Shown here: in pieces, positions 1-11,166 of the stretch
How the letters are laid out: the number at the start of each line of letters is the position of its first letter
How positions within the stretch are numbered: position 1 is the first letter of the stretch
Assembly (NCBI GenBank): GCA_037157565.1
Contig: JAZHRO010000012.1
Location: forward strand, 8,768,501 to 8,832,500
Direction: 5' to 3'
Origin: Thalassia testudinum
Taxonomy: Eukaryota; Streptophyta; Magnoliopsida; Alismatales; Hydrocharitaceae
DNA length: 64,000 nt
Program-made: the position numbers and the translations under genes
Notes under the pieces: model-generated
What the model was told of the DNA's origin: nothing
Database searches by the model: none
Seen by the model: the letters and a program-made list of their open reading frames with translations, nothing else

Positions 1-557
1 TTTAGAACCTTCAATTTGGCCTTAGGAACCCATTTTGACCTACATTAAGAACCATGCCCAATTAACAACTAAATTTAGGTTTTTGCGTAAATTGACCGGT
101 CAAACAAGGTTTAATCTAGAAATAAAATTTACCATCAGAATCCTTAGGTCCTAATTAGTCATATACAAAAACTTGAGCCTAAGAAGAAACCTTCTTGACC
201 AACTTTACACTTTGGTCCTCATACATTTACTTTCTGGCCCTCAACTTTTGAACCCTCACATTTTGGCCCATAACTCTCCTTCGTTCTTTACGTTTAGGTC
301 CCTCCTGGAAAACCTGAGCAGCACCATGCTCCGGCGACCTTGCGCAGAGCATGGCGCCGTGCAAGGTAAGGGAGGGAGCTTGCCAAGTCAAATGGGGGTG
401 CCCTGCGTCGTCAGCCACCGCAGGAGCACCCCCCTGAGTGCTGCGACCGCCCATACCGCCCGTGCGAACGCACGGACGGTATGGGTCACCTTCCTCCGGC
501 ATCCTCCGGCGAGGGAGACACGTCGTCTCCCTCCGCCCTCCTCTCTGATTCTGCCCC

Positions 558-565
558 TATAAATA
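558..565 (+). promoter_or_regulatory. TATA box of LTR B1
   Basis: TATAAATA sits at the step from AT-rich upstream DNA to pyrimidine-rich downstream DNA. The other family-B copies have a TATA box at the same relative place, so it is the likely start of the LTR transcript. Confidence 0.5.
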
Positions 566-1802
566 CCCCCGTCGCTCCGCCGTTCTTCCGAGCTCGGATC
601 TGACAGAGATACCCCCTCACTTTCCTCTCTTCCCACTCCGACAGACGCCCCCTTGCTCCGGCGGCTTCTCCTCCTCCTCCTCTTCGCTCTGCCGCAATAC
701 CAGCAGCAGAGACTTCTTCCTGATTCTCCTCCGCGTCGCGCAATACCGGCGCGCGCTGCCTCTGCCCCGTCGTCGCCGCCGTCGTCCCCCACTGGGCATT
801 TCTTCTCCAGCTCTGGTAGGTACGAGCCGGCAGCCCCTTCGTCCCCTTCGTCACTTTAGCTAGGTTAGAATTAGTCTTCTCTATCCCCTCTTTCTTTTCC
901 TCCCTATTTTACAGTCAATTACATCCTCGACCGCGCCTAATCACCCTCACCTTCCCCACCTCCGACCACACTCCGGCGACCCGCTCCCATCGCTCCAGCA
1001 ACCCACACGGCTCGCCGACCACCGTAGAACCTCCGCCTCCTCACCCTGATCCTCTTCCGCCCTTCCACTTCCCACCAAACGCCCTCTGCAGATCCACCGA
1101 ACACACCCAGTTCTCCGCCTGTAGTTTGACCTAGGGTGGCCCTCATTCTCCGCCCTGCCGCCTGCTAGACCCCCCACCACCTTCGCCGTGCCATGACGAA
1201 GGTTCTCCGCGTATCTGATTAGGCCGAGAGGCCATTCCTCTATGGACAGGTATCTCGACCGCCGTCGCCATTGCTGCGCTGAAGAAGCACCTTCAACCTG
1301 CATCTCCAGGTGCACTTCGCCCAGGTCCGACTCCCAGGCTGCGCGGGGCATCTCCGTGAAGAGTCCCAGGCTCGCAGCTGGGGTGAAGGCCTCACGTGAA
1401 GCCGCGATTGCCAACTGCCTCCTCCGCTGCAGGCGCTCAATTGGGGTGGGCCATTTAGTCCCACCTCGGAAACTTTGAGAGGCACGTGGGCGCTTAAAGG
1501 CAAAAAGTGCCTTAAGCTGTTCGCCTCCTGATCACGGGGTGAGGTCCCTCTCACCCGCCCGACTACCCGGCCTCGTCCGCGCTCACGCTCCGCGGACCTG
1601 ACCCGACCCGATTAGCCTGACCTGCACTCCTCACCCACCACCGCACGCCGGTGGGCCTGGACCTGGGCGCGACCCGCATACCCGATTAACCGGTTGCTCT
1701 GGGAGAGCTTTCCTAAGAGTGAATTCTGAGAGAGAGAGACGCGGGGGGAGGGTAGAGTAGGTTTTGCCCTCTGACGAAAACCTTGAAGTGTGCAGGCACA
1801 GG

Positions 1803-2112
1803 TGAAGAAGAAGAAGAAGGACTGCGGAAGAAAAAGAAGAAGAAGAGAACACAAAGAAGAAGAAGACGGAAGCTAAGGGAGACACTGTAGCAGCAGCGGT
1901 TTAAGTCGTCTGATTGCAAATTCAGACGACGTCTTGAAGGCAAGGAAGAAGAAGAAAAGAAGAAGCAGGACCGCGGCAAAGAAGAGGAAAGACAAGAAAG
2001 AAGAAGAGCACGAGGGGAAGATCTGAAGAACAGAAGAAGAAGAAGAAGAAGAAGAAGAGCACGAGAGGAAGAGAAGAGAAGACAGAGGAAGAAAGAAGAG
2101 AAAAAGGAGAAG
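1803..2112 (+). repeat. GAA-rich purine tract in LTR B1
   Basis: About 300 bases are dominated by GAA and GAG triplets. A matching tract lies at the same relative position in copy B3 (about 29,137-29,340), and a shorter one lies in B4. It explains the repetitive minus-strand frames rich in Phe, Ser and Leu, which are not genes. Confidence 0.7.
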
Positions 2113-2384
2113 CCAAATTTTCATCTCTCTCTCTCTCTCTTTATTTTTTTAATAAGAATTTGTACTTCTAGAATACGACTTGCTCCCTGAGTTCGACCTC
2201 GGGAACTCTTTTATTTCCGAGTAAAAAGATTATATATGTAATGATGGCAATAACTAGTTGTACTACAACGCTAACTTCTATAGCAAAACCTAGTCATAAC
2301 GCCGTCGTCAGCTATTATCCAATTTTAGGCAATTATTATTATTTTATCCACTTATCCAAGACTGCAATGTATATATATACTCAG

Positions 2385-2640
2385 CTAGTTTTCCAGTCCT
2401 AGGATTCATGCCATACCCGAGGATCTATCATTCAATCTAGTTTTCCAGTCCTAGGATTCATGCCATACCCTAGGATCTATCATTCAATCTAGTTTTACAG
2501 TCCTAAGATTCATGCCATACCCTAGGATCTATCATTCAATCTAGTTTTCCAGTCCTAGGATTCATGCAATACCCTAGGACCTATCATTCAATCTAATGTT
2601 TCAGCCATAGGGTTCATGCAATGTCCTAGACTCTATTAAT
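2385..2640. repeat. 52-bp tandem repeat in the 3' LTR
   Basis: Four 52-base units start at 2,385, 2,437, 2,489 and 2,541, each opening 'ctagtttt(c/a)cagtccta'. A fifth, degraded unit starts at 2,593. The same array, with the same number of units, is in the other LTR at 9,708. Confidence 0.95.
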
Positions 2641-3645
2641 TGTTTCATAAGTGTGTAATTTTTGATAAATAAATTAAAGGGCCACTCTACCCGCAAAACC
2701 GGGAGTACTGGGGGCATGGTCGGCAATCCCGCGCGCCTCCGCAACCCCTAGAGCTGCAACGAAATGGGATCCTAACACAAGGATCAACACAAGGAGTTAC
2801 TCAGAACAGTATACAATTACTGTAAACAGGTAGAGGAAATAAATCTGGGAAGAATGAAACTTGAAACGCGGAAAACAGACTCCGAATGGACCCTAAACAG
2901 GTCAAAAACGACGAGTCTACCCAAAATCAGGCTTCTGGAACTTCTTCCAGACGTCTTAAAAGGTCAATCATGCCATACCTTTGTCTGCACAGTCCTTCAG
3001 ACGTCCAGAAGCCCGCTAGAACGTCTGGACGTAGTTTCCAGACATCCGATTGTCACCCCGGACGTCTGGAGGCCCTGCCCGTCGTCTGGTGCTGTGCCCA
3101 GACGTCTGATCTATGTGGGATGGCGAGCCCTCGCACCCTCCCGAACAACTCCTGCACACACACACACCTGCTCTCATCGAAGAGGTGCAGAAGAACGCGG
3201 TGTACAGCTGCATGGCCGAGCATGCGTAAAAAGGAGAAGTAAGAAAATATTGTACCTGTCAGACGTCTGGACCTTCCTCCAGACGTCTTCTGCGTCGTCT
3301 GGACGTAAGTCCAGACGTCTGATTCTGGGAAATTTTCCCAGAATCAGAACCCTTCTCTCTCTCCGCCCGCAGCACACAACCGTGCCGCGCCGCGTTCGCC
3401 TGCTGCCCGAGCTGCAGCAGCTCCTCCGCGACACCCCACGCTCGCTGCTCTCCTGCCGACCGGCTTTAGCTGTCCAGCCAAGCTCGCACCCTCGTGGTCG
3501 AGCTCCTTCTTCCTCTCGCAACGGTTCCTCCTCCGCACACACCCGTAACAGTCGCTGCTGCCGATCTCGCCCGCGCGCTCTCTCGCAGACAGGGAGAAGA
3601 AGAAGAAGAAGGTGGTGGAGTGAGGGAGAGGGAGAGGGGAAGTGT

Positions 3646-3652
3646 TTTTATA
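3646..3652 (-). promoter_or_regulatory. TATA box in the 3' LTR
   Basis: TATAAAA on the minus strand, in the context CTGCCTTATAAAAACAC, is conserved in the 5' LTR at 10,931-10,937. It lies just upstream of a pyrimidine-rich stretch, as expected for the LTR promoter. Confidence 0.5.
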
Positions 3653-3961
3653 AGGCAGCCGCGGGGAGAGAGAAAGGGGAAGGCTGCGTCATCTGCAGGG
3701 AGGGAGAGAAAAGAGGAACGAAGGTGACGGGTTCAGTCTGCATGCGCACGCACGTAGATGCGAACCCGTACATCAAAAAAATTTAATACCAGACATCTAG
3801 GAAGGCTTCCAGGCATCTGGCCAGATGTCTGGGCCACTTCCCAGACGTCTTAAACGACGCCCAATGCCTGTTCGTAACAATATAACAAACTCAAAGGAAG
3901 TTTCGTCCCTGAAACTTGTGCTAATTAGGGTGCGGGAAAGAATAATATATGCATAACAAAC

Positions 3962-5431
3962 TCAAAGAGGACCGATGCCGGTCCGAAAAGATGTACCCGC
4001 GAAAAGCTCCGGGTACCGCTCCCGCATCGCCACCTCAGGCTTCCAGGTAGCCTCCTCGTACCGCTGGCTCCTCCACAAGACCTTCACCAGGGGTACTTAC
4101 TTTCGTCTCAGACTGCAGACGGCTCTGTCAAGAATCTGCACTGGCCGCTCAGGGTAGGTCAGGTCGTCGCTCACCTCGACGCTCTCGTGGCTCAGGACGT
4201 GACTGGGATCGACGACATACTTCCTGAGGTTGGACACGTGGAACACGTCGTGCACCCTAGAAAGCTGAGGAGGGAGGGTAAGCTTGTAAGCAACGGGTCC
4301 AACCCGCTCCAGGATCTCAAAGGGCCCTACGAACCTCGACGCAAGCTTCCCTCTCACCCTAAACCACTGCAAGCCCTTCATAGGAGAAACACGAAGGAAG
4401 ACGTGGTCCCCAGCCTTGAACTGCACCTCTCTACGTTTCCGATCCGCGTAGCTCTTCTGCTTGCTCCTAATAGTGCAAAGTCGCCTGTGAATCTGCTTGA
4501 CTACCTCCTAGCTCTGCCGGATCAGCCGGGGGCCAACCTCCCACTTGGTCCCCAACTCAACCCAACTCTAGGGTATTGTACATCTCCGTCCGTACAGAGC
4601 TTCGTTGGGAGCCATGCCGATGCTCGAGTGATAACTGTTGTTGTAAGTAAACTCTGTCAGGGGCAAGTGCTCCTCCCAAGAGCCCCTCCAGTCCAATACA
4701 CAGGCACGCAAAAGGTCCTCAAGTGTCTGTATCACGTGCTCAGACTGTCCGTTCGTCTGGGGGTGGTAAGCTGTACTGAACCTCAACCGCGTCCCCACGG
4801 CCTGCTGAAACTCAGCCCAAAACTGGGACGTAAAGCGGGTATCCCGGTCGGATGAGATCTCTTGTGGAACTCCGTGTAGATGTACCATGTCGCGGATATA
4901 CCTCTCTGCCAACTGTGCTGGTCCCAAGGTGACTCAGATCGGCAAGAAACACGCCGTCTTCATCAATCTATCAACGATTACCAAGACTGCGTCATGTCGT
5001 CGCTGGGTAACAGGTAAGCCCACCACTAAGTCCATGGTGATGCTCTCCCACTTCCACTCTGGCACTGAAAGTGGCTGTAGCGGCCCTGCAGGCCTCTGAT
5101 GCTCGGCTTTCATCTGCTGGCACACTAAACACTACTGCACGAATTCACCCACATCCCGCTTCATCCCCCTCCACCAAAACTCTCATCTTAAGTCATGGTA
5201 CATCTTCGTGTTTCCGGGATGTATGGTGAATCTGGAACCGTGTGCCTCAGTCAGGAGCTCTCTCAACAGCTCCTCGTCTCTGGGAAGGCACAGACGTCCC
5301 CTCAGGCGCAGCACTTGGTCTGTGAAAGAGAAGTCCCTCGGGTCTCCTGACAGTACCCTGTCGCGCAAGGACTGCAAATACGGGTTAGCCATTTGTCCTG
5401 TGATGATGCGATCTATCAGCTCTGGCCTCAT
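3962..5431 (-). pseudogene. Gypsy integrase with chromodomain-like C-terminus
   Basis: The integrase would insert the element DNA into the host genome. Seen in order: an N-terminal zinc-binding region (EAH...IHPGNTKMYHDLR, then CLVCQQ), the catalytic core with Asp in ITMDLVVG, Asp in SSDRDTRF and Glu in GQSEHVIQ, the GDHVFLRVSP segment, and a chromodomain-like end with VPLVKVLWRSQ and EEATWKPEV. All three catalytic residues remain. In-frame stops interrupt it, for example at 5,185-5,183, 4,936-4,934, 4,570-4,568 and 4,099-4,097, but the frame never shifts. It continues the reverse transcriptase frame across a single stop at 5,437-5,435. The final stop is TGA at 3,964-3,962. Confidence 0.9.
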
Positions 5432-5434
5432 CTG

Positions 5435-6676
5435 TCATGTCACAGTCACTGCCCCACAATACCCCGGTAACTCTAGGGGTCGCCAACTGCCCATCTCCTC
5501 CAAAAGGCTCCAACTCCGCATCTGTAAACTAGCCAAGTGTGCGGGTGCCTTCCAGCTCAAGGCGTCAGCCACCACGTTGGCCTTTCCCGGGTGGTAGGAA
5601 ATGCTGCAGTCATAGTCCTTCAGGAGCTCCAACCAACGTCTCTGTCTCATGTTGAGCGCCTTCTGATCAAATAGGTATCTGAGGCTCTTGTGATTTGTGA
5701 AAATCTCGAAGGTCTCACCATACAAGTAGTGCCTCCAGGTCTTCAGCGCGAAGACAACAGCTGCCAGCTCCAGGTCCTGGGTAGGGTAGCTATGCTCATG
5801 GGGCTTCAGTTGCCGCAAAGCGTAAGCGACAACGTGACCCCTCTGCATGAGCACACCCCCTAACCCCTGCAAGGAGGTGTCCATGTACACAACGAACCCG
5901 CCACTACTGTCAGGGATGGTGAGCACGAGAGCCGAAGTCAGCCTCTCCTTCAGCTCCTGAAAACACGCCTCACAGGCATCTGTCCAAGTGAAGGACACGT
6001 CCTTCCGGGTCAACTGTGTCATAGGACTTGCAATCTGCAAAAAGCCTCTGATAAACTGCCTGTAGTAGCCTACCAGTCCCAAGAAACTGTGAATCTCAGT
6101 AACTGTACGCGGTCTCTCCCACCTGAGCACTGCCTCGACCTTGGCTGGGTCCACTGCTAAGCCATCTCCAGAGATCACATGACCTAAGAAGGTCACCTCC
6201 CTCAACCAAAACTCGCACTTGATGTATTTGGCGTGCAGCCTACGTCGTCTCAGTGTGTCTAGAACCATCCGCAAGTGCTGTCTGTGCTGCGTCTGATCTC
6301 GAGAATAGATGAGCACATCATCAATGAATACCACCATGAACTGGTCCAAGTACGGCCTAAACACCCGGTTCATCAAGTCCATGAAGGCAACGGGGGCATT
6401 GGTCAGCCCAAACGACATGACCAGAAATTCGTAGTGTCCGTACCGGGTGCAGAAAGCTGTCTTGTAGACGTCTGCCTCCTTGATTCTCAACTGGTGGTAT
6501 CCAGACCTCAAGTCAATCTTGGAGAATACCGTGGCACCTCGTAGCTGGTCAAACAAGTCGTCGATCCTCGGCAGCGGATATCTGTTCTTGATGGTGACCC
6601 TATTCAGCTGTCGGTAGTCCACACAAAGGCGTAGGGTACCATCCTTCTTCTTTACAAACAGTACCGGGGCTCCCTA
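5435..6676 (-). pseudogene. Gypsy reverse transcriptase and RNase H
   Basis: This part copies element RNA into DNA. The frame opens with [12 protein letters not shown] after an in-frame TAG (6,676-6,674) that stands where these proteins usually have Trp. RT motifs are present: [28 protein letters not shown], and the catalytic FIDD box with Asp codons at 6,322-6,317. RNase H follows with VVYMDTS, ELAAVV and ADALSWK. In the motif usually read as TDHKSL, the sequence has TNHKSL (Asn codon 5,695-5,693), so one catalytic Asp is changed. Apart from the boundary stops, 395 codons are open, so this is the best-preserved part of the element. Confidence 0.93.
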
Positions 6677-7330
6677 GGGAGACGCACTGGGCCTCACAAA
6701 TCCCTTCTCCAAAAGATCCTGCAACTGAGACTTGAGCTCTCGCAGCTCAAGTGGTGCCATCCTGTATGGTGCAGTGGAGATGGGGCTGGTCCCTAGTACT
6801 AGTGAGATCTCAAACTCGATCTCACGCTTGGGTGGTAGTCCTGGAAACTCGTCTGGGAACACGTCGGGATACTCTCTGACCACCGGGATACTCTGGAAGT
6901 CTGCCACAGGGCTAGGCTCTGCCACCACACAAGCTAGGAAGCCCTCACACCCCTGGCTCAAAAGTCTCGCCTCCCGAAGTGTAGAAATGCACCTGAAGCC
7001 TCCGTCCACTGGCTGACCGTGGAACTAGAAAGAAGGCAACTCCGGTATGGAGAAGACGATCTTCCTCTCAAAACAGTCCACTAAGGCGTGGTAAGCGGAT
7101 AGCCAGTCCATCCCCAGAATTACGCCAAAGTCCTTCATCTGTAACGTAATCAGGTCAGCGGGAAGGCTATGTTCCCCAATACTGACCTCGCAACCTGTGT
7201 ATACCTCCTTAGCTACCAACAGCTGACAGCCTAGATTTCTAATTACCACTAATCCCTTAATGGAGTGCTATCAGACTCCATAGTAGCAACAACTTGTGTG
7301 GCAAGATGGTACATCATACTAGAATGCAGG
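6674..7330 (-). pseudogene. Gypsy aspartic protease and protease-RT linker
   Basis: The retroviral-type aspartic protease would cut the Gag-Pol polyprotein. The family landmark ILGMDWL is clear (ILGMDWLSAYHALVDC), followed after a stop at 7,027-7,025 by the linker FPDEFPGLPP and KREIEFEI, which leads into RT. The active-site triplet normally read DSG is not intact: the matching stretch reads YDVPSCH, so the enzyme is probably dead. The stretch from 7,320 to 7,250 carries stops in the frame. The segment joins RT in the same frame. Confidence 0.8.
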
Positions 7331-8068
7331 AATTACATACTCCAGAAAAAAAAATCCAAACCATGTAAGCGTACCTATCACCGTATGGATTGAAGCTATG
7401 ATGTCTCCGTGGGTCACGACGTCACGACACTCCTTGGTACTGAGGGTGGACAGAACAGGTAGGCCCGGGGCGGAGCTAGTGACAACGAGCCAGTATCCTC
7501 CTCGTGGTGGCTGTCCTCCCTCAGGTACCTCGAACCCACGACCACCCGACTGGCCCTCAGTGCTCGAAGCAGTGAGCGTCTGCTGTGCCCTAGCCCTAGA
7601 CGGGCAGTCCCTCCTGAAATGGCCCGGTTGGCCACACTGGTAGTAGAGGGGAACTCGATGCCTCCTCTCGGTGGGTCCCTGCTGGTGGTTGGGGGGGTCC
7701 GGTGCTAGCAGCTGGCCCCTGTCGAGGGCCTCCAAAGGTCACTGATGGCCCTGCAAAACATGACGGCTCTCCTACGGGCGCCACGTGCCTCCATTGAGCT
7801 CTCCTAACCCGCCTAGTGTGACGGCGAAAATCTCGTTTGACGATAACTCCCCTGTTGTACCCTCGGAAGAGAGATGAGGGGATGGCAAATTGGGTGGAAG
7901 CTGAAATTCTTCTCGAACCACCTCACGGATCAGATGGACGAGATCTGGAGACGGTATGTTCAGGAGAAGAGGAGGGGTAGCATGTACTCCAAGCTCGACA
8001 CATCTGTCCCTCGGACATCCACCTCGACCATACCCGCGGCCCACCTTCCTAACTCCACGACGAGGCAT
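7319..8068 (-). pseudogene. Internally deleted gag
   Basis: Gag would form the particle and bind element RNA. The start MPRRGVRKVGRGYGRGG at 8,068 is the usual basic, Gly/Arg-rich gag N-terminus of this clade. About 100 codons later the sequence passes almost directly to the CCHC zinc knuckle YYQCGQPGHFRRDC in another frame (about 7,650). The capsid region of roughly 200-300 residues expected between them is absent. The deletion point is near 7,740-7,790, where two frames overlap. Without capsid this copy could not form particles on its own. Confidence 0.75.
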
Positions 8069-8237
8069 CTCCTGCAATGGAGATGCGAAAGCAAAACGGA
8101 AACACGTCAATATGAAACGATATTTAATGAAGAAGTCTAAGAGCTCATGTCAAAAGAACGTTGTGGTGGCTACTCTAGTTGAAGACATGTGAATTAGTTA
8201 TTTTCCAGTCAGTTGGTTCACTTCTCGGGACGACCTT

Positions 8238-8249
8238 GCTCTGATACCA
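8238..8249 (-). other. Primer binding site, tRNA-iMet type
   Basis: The minus strand reads TGGTATCAGAGC, the standard plant primer site matching the 3' end of initiator tRNA-Met. It lies three bases inside the 5' LTR end at 8,253, which fixes that LTR boundary and the element's orientation. Confidence 0.92.
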
Positions 8250-9707
8250 TCTTGTAATGACCCGATTCCCAAATCCCTACGAGACACGAGAATCGGACCG
8301 ACTCGACTGATCCCAAGACCCAGTTGTCCAACGAGAAAGTAACCAAAAGAGTAGTAAAATAAACCACATTCAACATGTATATAACTAGTAGTAACAAAAT
8401 ACAGTAGTAGAGAAAAGAAATACTACAGTATACACCACCACAACAGTAGAGAAATAAACATATACATAAACATGAAGCTTACAATAAAGAGAGTACAGGG
8501 GGTAACAGAAACTACTCACTACAATGGAAAGAAAAGTACAGTGGGTACTACTAGTAACACTACTGGGCTCTACTAGGCCCAGCGCCCTCTGCAGCCGCCG
8601 ACTCTGGCTGCCCAACGCCTGGTCCTGAAAAGTAACAAGGGTGACACGTCAGCGAAACGCTGAGTAGAGTGGCAACTAAAAGCTAGAAGAAGCAGTAGAT
8701 TGGATAGTAGCTGTTATATTTTCACTTTCTTTCTTTATATTTTTTCCATTTATTCACTATTGATTTATTTCTTAGATCCTTCTCTTGATCTTGAATGTTC
8801 CTGGTGGGAACGATCTTGATTGCAGCCTTTTCCGAAAAGTAGAAGTAACACGTGGTGCTCTCCTGGCCGGAGAGTCCCCCGTGGTGGTCCTACCCTCAGT
8901 CAACCACCCCAAGGTCGCTAACAGATGTAACGGTGACTGCGGCACGCGCGATAAACGCACAGGTAGCTACCCCGCACTGGCACACGGTCAGTCATTTCCG
9001 TTAACGGGTGCGCCCAAAGCACAGCACAGAACCAGTATAGGGCAGAGCCCTCTCAGTAACAGGGGTCCATCCCCTCCACAGTAACCAAACAGGGGTCTTG
9101 CCCCTCCATAGTCCGCGCACTCTCGCCTGACTACTCTGGTTTGCCCAGTGGGCCTAACAAGTCGGTGTAGGAAGGCTAGTAGAACCCCGGGGCCCGTGGG
9201 GTAGCTAGTGCTCTCCCTACACTAGTAGCTCTCCCCGGTACGGTGTACACGAGGGCCAAGAGTCGGTACGAAGTGGCCAGACCTAACCCCGGGTCCCTAG
9301 GGCGGCTGGCTCTCCTCTGCACTAAGAGATAACAGGTGCTTTCCCTGACACTACGTACCCAAGGGACAACAAACTTTCCCATTCACTTTTCCAGCTCCAT
9401 CCCATTTATTTCTAGGAGCTCTACTCCTAATTCCCAGTAGGGTTCATGCTCATGTTTCTCAGGCCAAGCCATACTAGGTTTTATCATTTCAGGTTGATAC
9501 GCATATAATACGTGTTCCAACATTCAACTTCCTTTTTCTTTCTAATTTGTATACAAACAGCTCGTATTTAATTTCAACCAACAGAAATTACATGCAACAG
9601 TTACTAGTAATAGTACCCTACATTCCACAGGCAGCTGTTATCCAATTTTAGGCAATTATTATTATTTTATCCACTTATCCAAGACTGCAATGTATATATA
9701 TACTCAG

Positions 9708-9967
9708 CTAGTTTTCCAGTCCTAGGATTCATGCCATACCCGAGGATCTATCATTCAATCTAATTTTCCAGTCCTAGGATTCATGCCATACCCTAGGATC
9801 TATCATTCAATCTAGTTTTCCAGTCCTAGGATTCATGCCATACCCTAGGATCTATCATTCAATTTAGTTTTCCAGTCCTAGGATTCATACAATACCCTAG
9901 GACCTATCATTCAATCTAATGTTTCAGCCCTAGGGTTCATGCAATGCCCTAGACTCTATTAATTGTT
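9708..9967. repeat. 52-bp tandem repeat in the 5' LTR
   Basis: Units start at 9,708, 9,760, 9,812 and 9,864, with a degraded fifth at 9,916. They match unit for unit the array at 2,385-2,640, so the array predates this insertion. Confidence 0.93.
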
Positions 9968-10930
9968 TCATAAGTGTGTAATTTTTGATAAATAAATTAA
10001 AGGGCCACTCTACCCGCAAAACCGGGAGTACTGGGAGCGTGGTCAACAATCCCGCGTGCCTCCGCAACCCCCAGAGCTACAACAGAACGGGATCCTAGCG
10101 CAAGGATCAACACAAGGAGTTACTCAGAACAGTATGCAATTACTGTAAACAGGTAGAGGTAATAAATCTGGGAAGAATGAAACTTGAAATGCTGAAAACG
10201 GACTCTGAACGGACCCTAAACAGGTCAAAAACGACGAGTCTGCCCAAAATCAGGCTTCTGGAACTTCTTCCAGACGTCTTAAAAGGTCGATCATGCCATA
10301 CCTTTGTCTGCGCAGTCCTTCAAACGTCCAGAAGCCTGCTGAAACATCTAGACGTAGTTTCCAGACGTCCGATTGTCACCCCGGATGTCTGGAGGCCCTG
10401 CCCGTTGTCTGGTGCTGTGCCCAGACGTCTGATCTGTGTGGGATGGCGAGCCCTCGCACCCTCCCGAACAACTCCTGCACACACACACCCGCTCTCATCA
10501 AAGAGGTGCAGAAGAACGTGGCGGACGACTGTATGGCCGTACACGCGTAAAAGGGAGAAGATAAGAAAATATTGTACCTGTCAGACGTCTGGACCTTCCT
10601 CTAGACGTCTGATTCTGGGAAATTTTCCCAGAATCAGAACCCTTCTCACTCTCCGCCCGCAGCGTACGGCCGTGCCGCGTCGCGTCCGCCTGCTGCCCGA
10701 GCTACAGTAGCTCCTCCGCGACACCCCACGCTTGCTGCTCTCCTGTCAGTCGGCTCTAGCTGCCCCGACAAGCTCGCACCCTCGTGGTTGAACTCCTTCC
10801 TCTCGCAACGGCTCGTCCTCCCCACACACCCGCAGCAGTCGCTGCTGCCGATCTCGCCCGCGCGCTCTCTCCTAGACAGGGAGAAGAAGAAGAAGGCGGT
10901 GGAGTGAGGGTGAGGGAGAGGGGAAGTGTT

Positions 10931-10937
10931 TTTTATA
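10931..10937 (-). promoter_or_regulatory. TATA box of the gypsy 5' LTR
   Basis: TATAAAA on the minus strand, matching the one in the other LTR. Transcription would run towards lower coordinates, through the pyrimidine-rich part of the LTR. Confidence 0.55.
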
Positions 10938-11166
10938 AGGCAGCCGTGGGGAGAGAGAAAGAGGAAGGCTACGTTGTCTGCAGGGAGGGAGAGAAAAGAG
11001 AAGAACGAAGGTGGCGGGTTCAGTCTGTACACGCACGCGCGTAGACGCGAACCCGTACGCCGAAAAAATTTAATACCAGACGTCTAGGAAGGCTTCCAGC
11101 CATCTGGCCAGATGTCTGGGCCACTTCCCAGACGTCTTAAACGATGCCTGATGCCTGTTCGTAACA

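Larger units (their letters stand above)
1..2301 (+). repeat. LTR of family B, copy B1 (5' end outside window)
   Basis: This is the first of four related long terminal repeats (others at 15,881-18,202, 26,990-29,663 and, on the minus strand, 51,782-54,435). The shared order is an AT-rich opening with the phrase 'aacccattttgacc', a TATA box, a pyrimidine-rich transcribed part, a GAA-rich purine tract, a 'ctccctg-gttcgacctcgg' box near 2,183, and an end reading 'tactacaacgc...cataac'. The copy is cut by the window start and abuts a truncated gypsy LTR at 2,309. Its middle part is much more GC-rich than copy B2, so the two are not a recent LTR pair. Reading frames here, such as 653-859, are low-complexity and are not called as genes. 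Confidence 0.6.
2309..3879 (-). repeat. Truncated 3' LTR of the gypsy element
   Basis: It aligns with 9,632-11,166 of the other LTR, apart from one insertion of about 27 bases near 3,285-3,312. On the minus strand it begins TGTTACGAACAGG, the same terminus as the 5' LTR. The other end stops abruptly at 2,309 against LTR B1, so the segment equal to 8,253-9,631 is missing. The 310-codon frame at 2,854-3,786 lies entirely inside the LTR, is not conserved at the same length in the other LTR, and is not called as a gene. Confidence 0.85.
2309..11166 (-). mobile_element. Ty3/gypsy chromovirus-type LTR retrotransposon, decayed
   Basis: Read on the minus strand the order is 5' LTR (11,166-8,253), tRNA-iMet primer site (8,249-8,238), gag remnant, protease, reverse transcriptase, RNase H, integrase with a chromodomain-like tail, then 3' LTR (3,879-2,309). 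The RT-RNaseH-integrase order defines Ty3/gypsy. The C-terminal 'VPLVKVLW...YEEATWKPE...RYPELF' block after integrase is typical of Tekay/Del-like chromoviruses, as are the long LTRs. The 3' LTR lacks about 1.4 kb at its inner-family 3' side, so no target duplication can be read. Pol carries several stops, so the copy cannot be autonomous. Clade placement is by motif memory and would need a phylogeny. Confidence 0.9.
8253..11166 (-). repeat. Complete 5' LTR of the gypsy element (2.9 kb)
   Basis: On the minus strand it starts TGTTACGAAC at 11,166 and ends GGGTCATTACA at 8,253, so it has TG...CA ends. It contains the TATA box at 10,937-10,931, the 52-bp tandem array at 9,708-9,967 and six AGACGTCT palindromes. 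The part from 8,253 to 9,631 has no counterpart in the truncated 3' LTR. The frame 10,177-10,710 is a non-coding LTR frame. Confidence 0.88.

Noticed and set aside
2854..3786. 310-codon open frame, plus strand
   Set aside because: It lies wholly in the gypsy 3' LTR, on the strand opposite to the element, and is not preserved in the other LTR. The peptide is low-complexity, rich in Arg, Ser and Thr.
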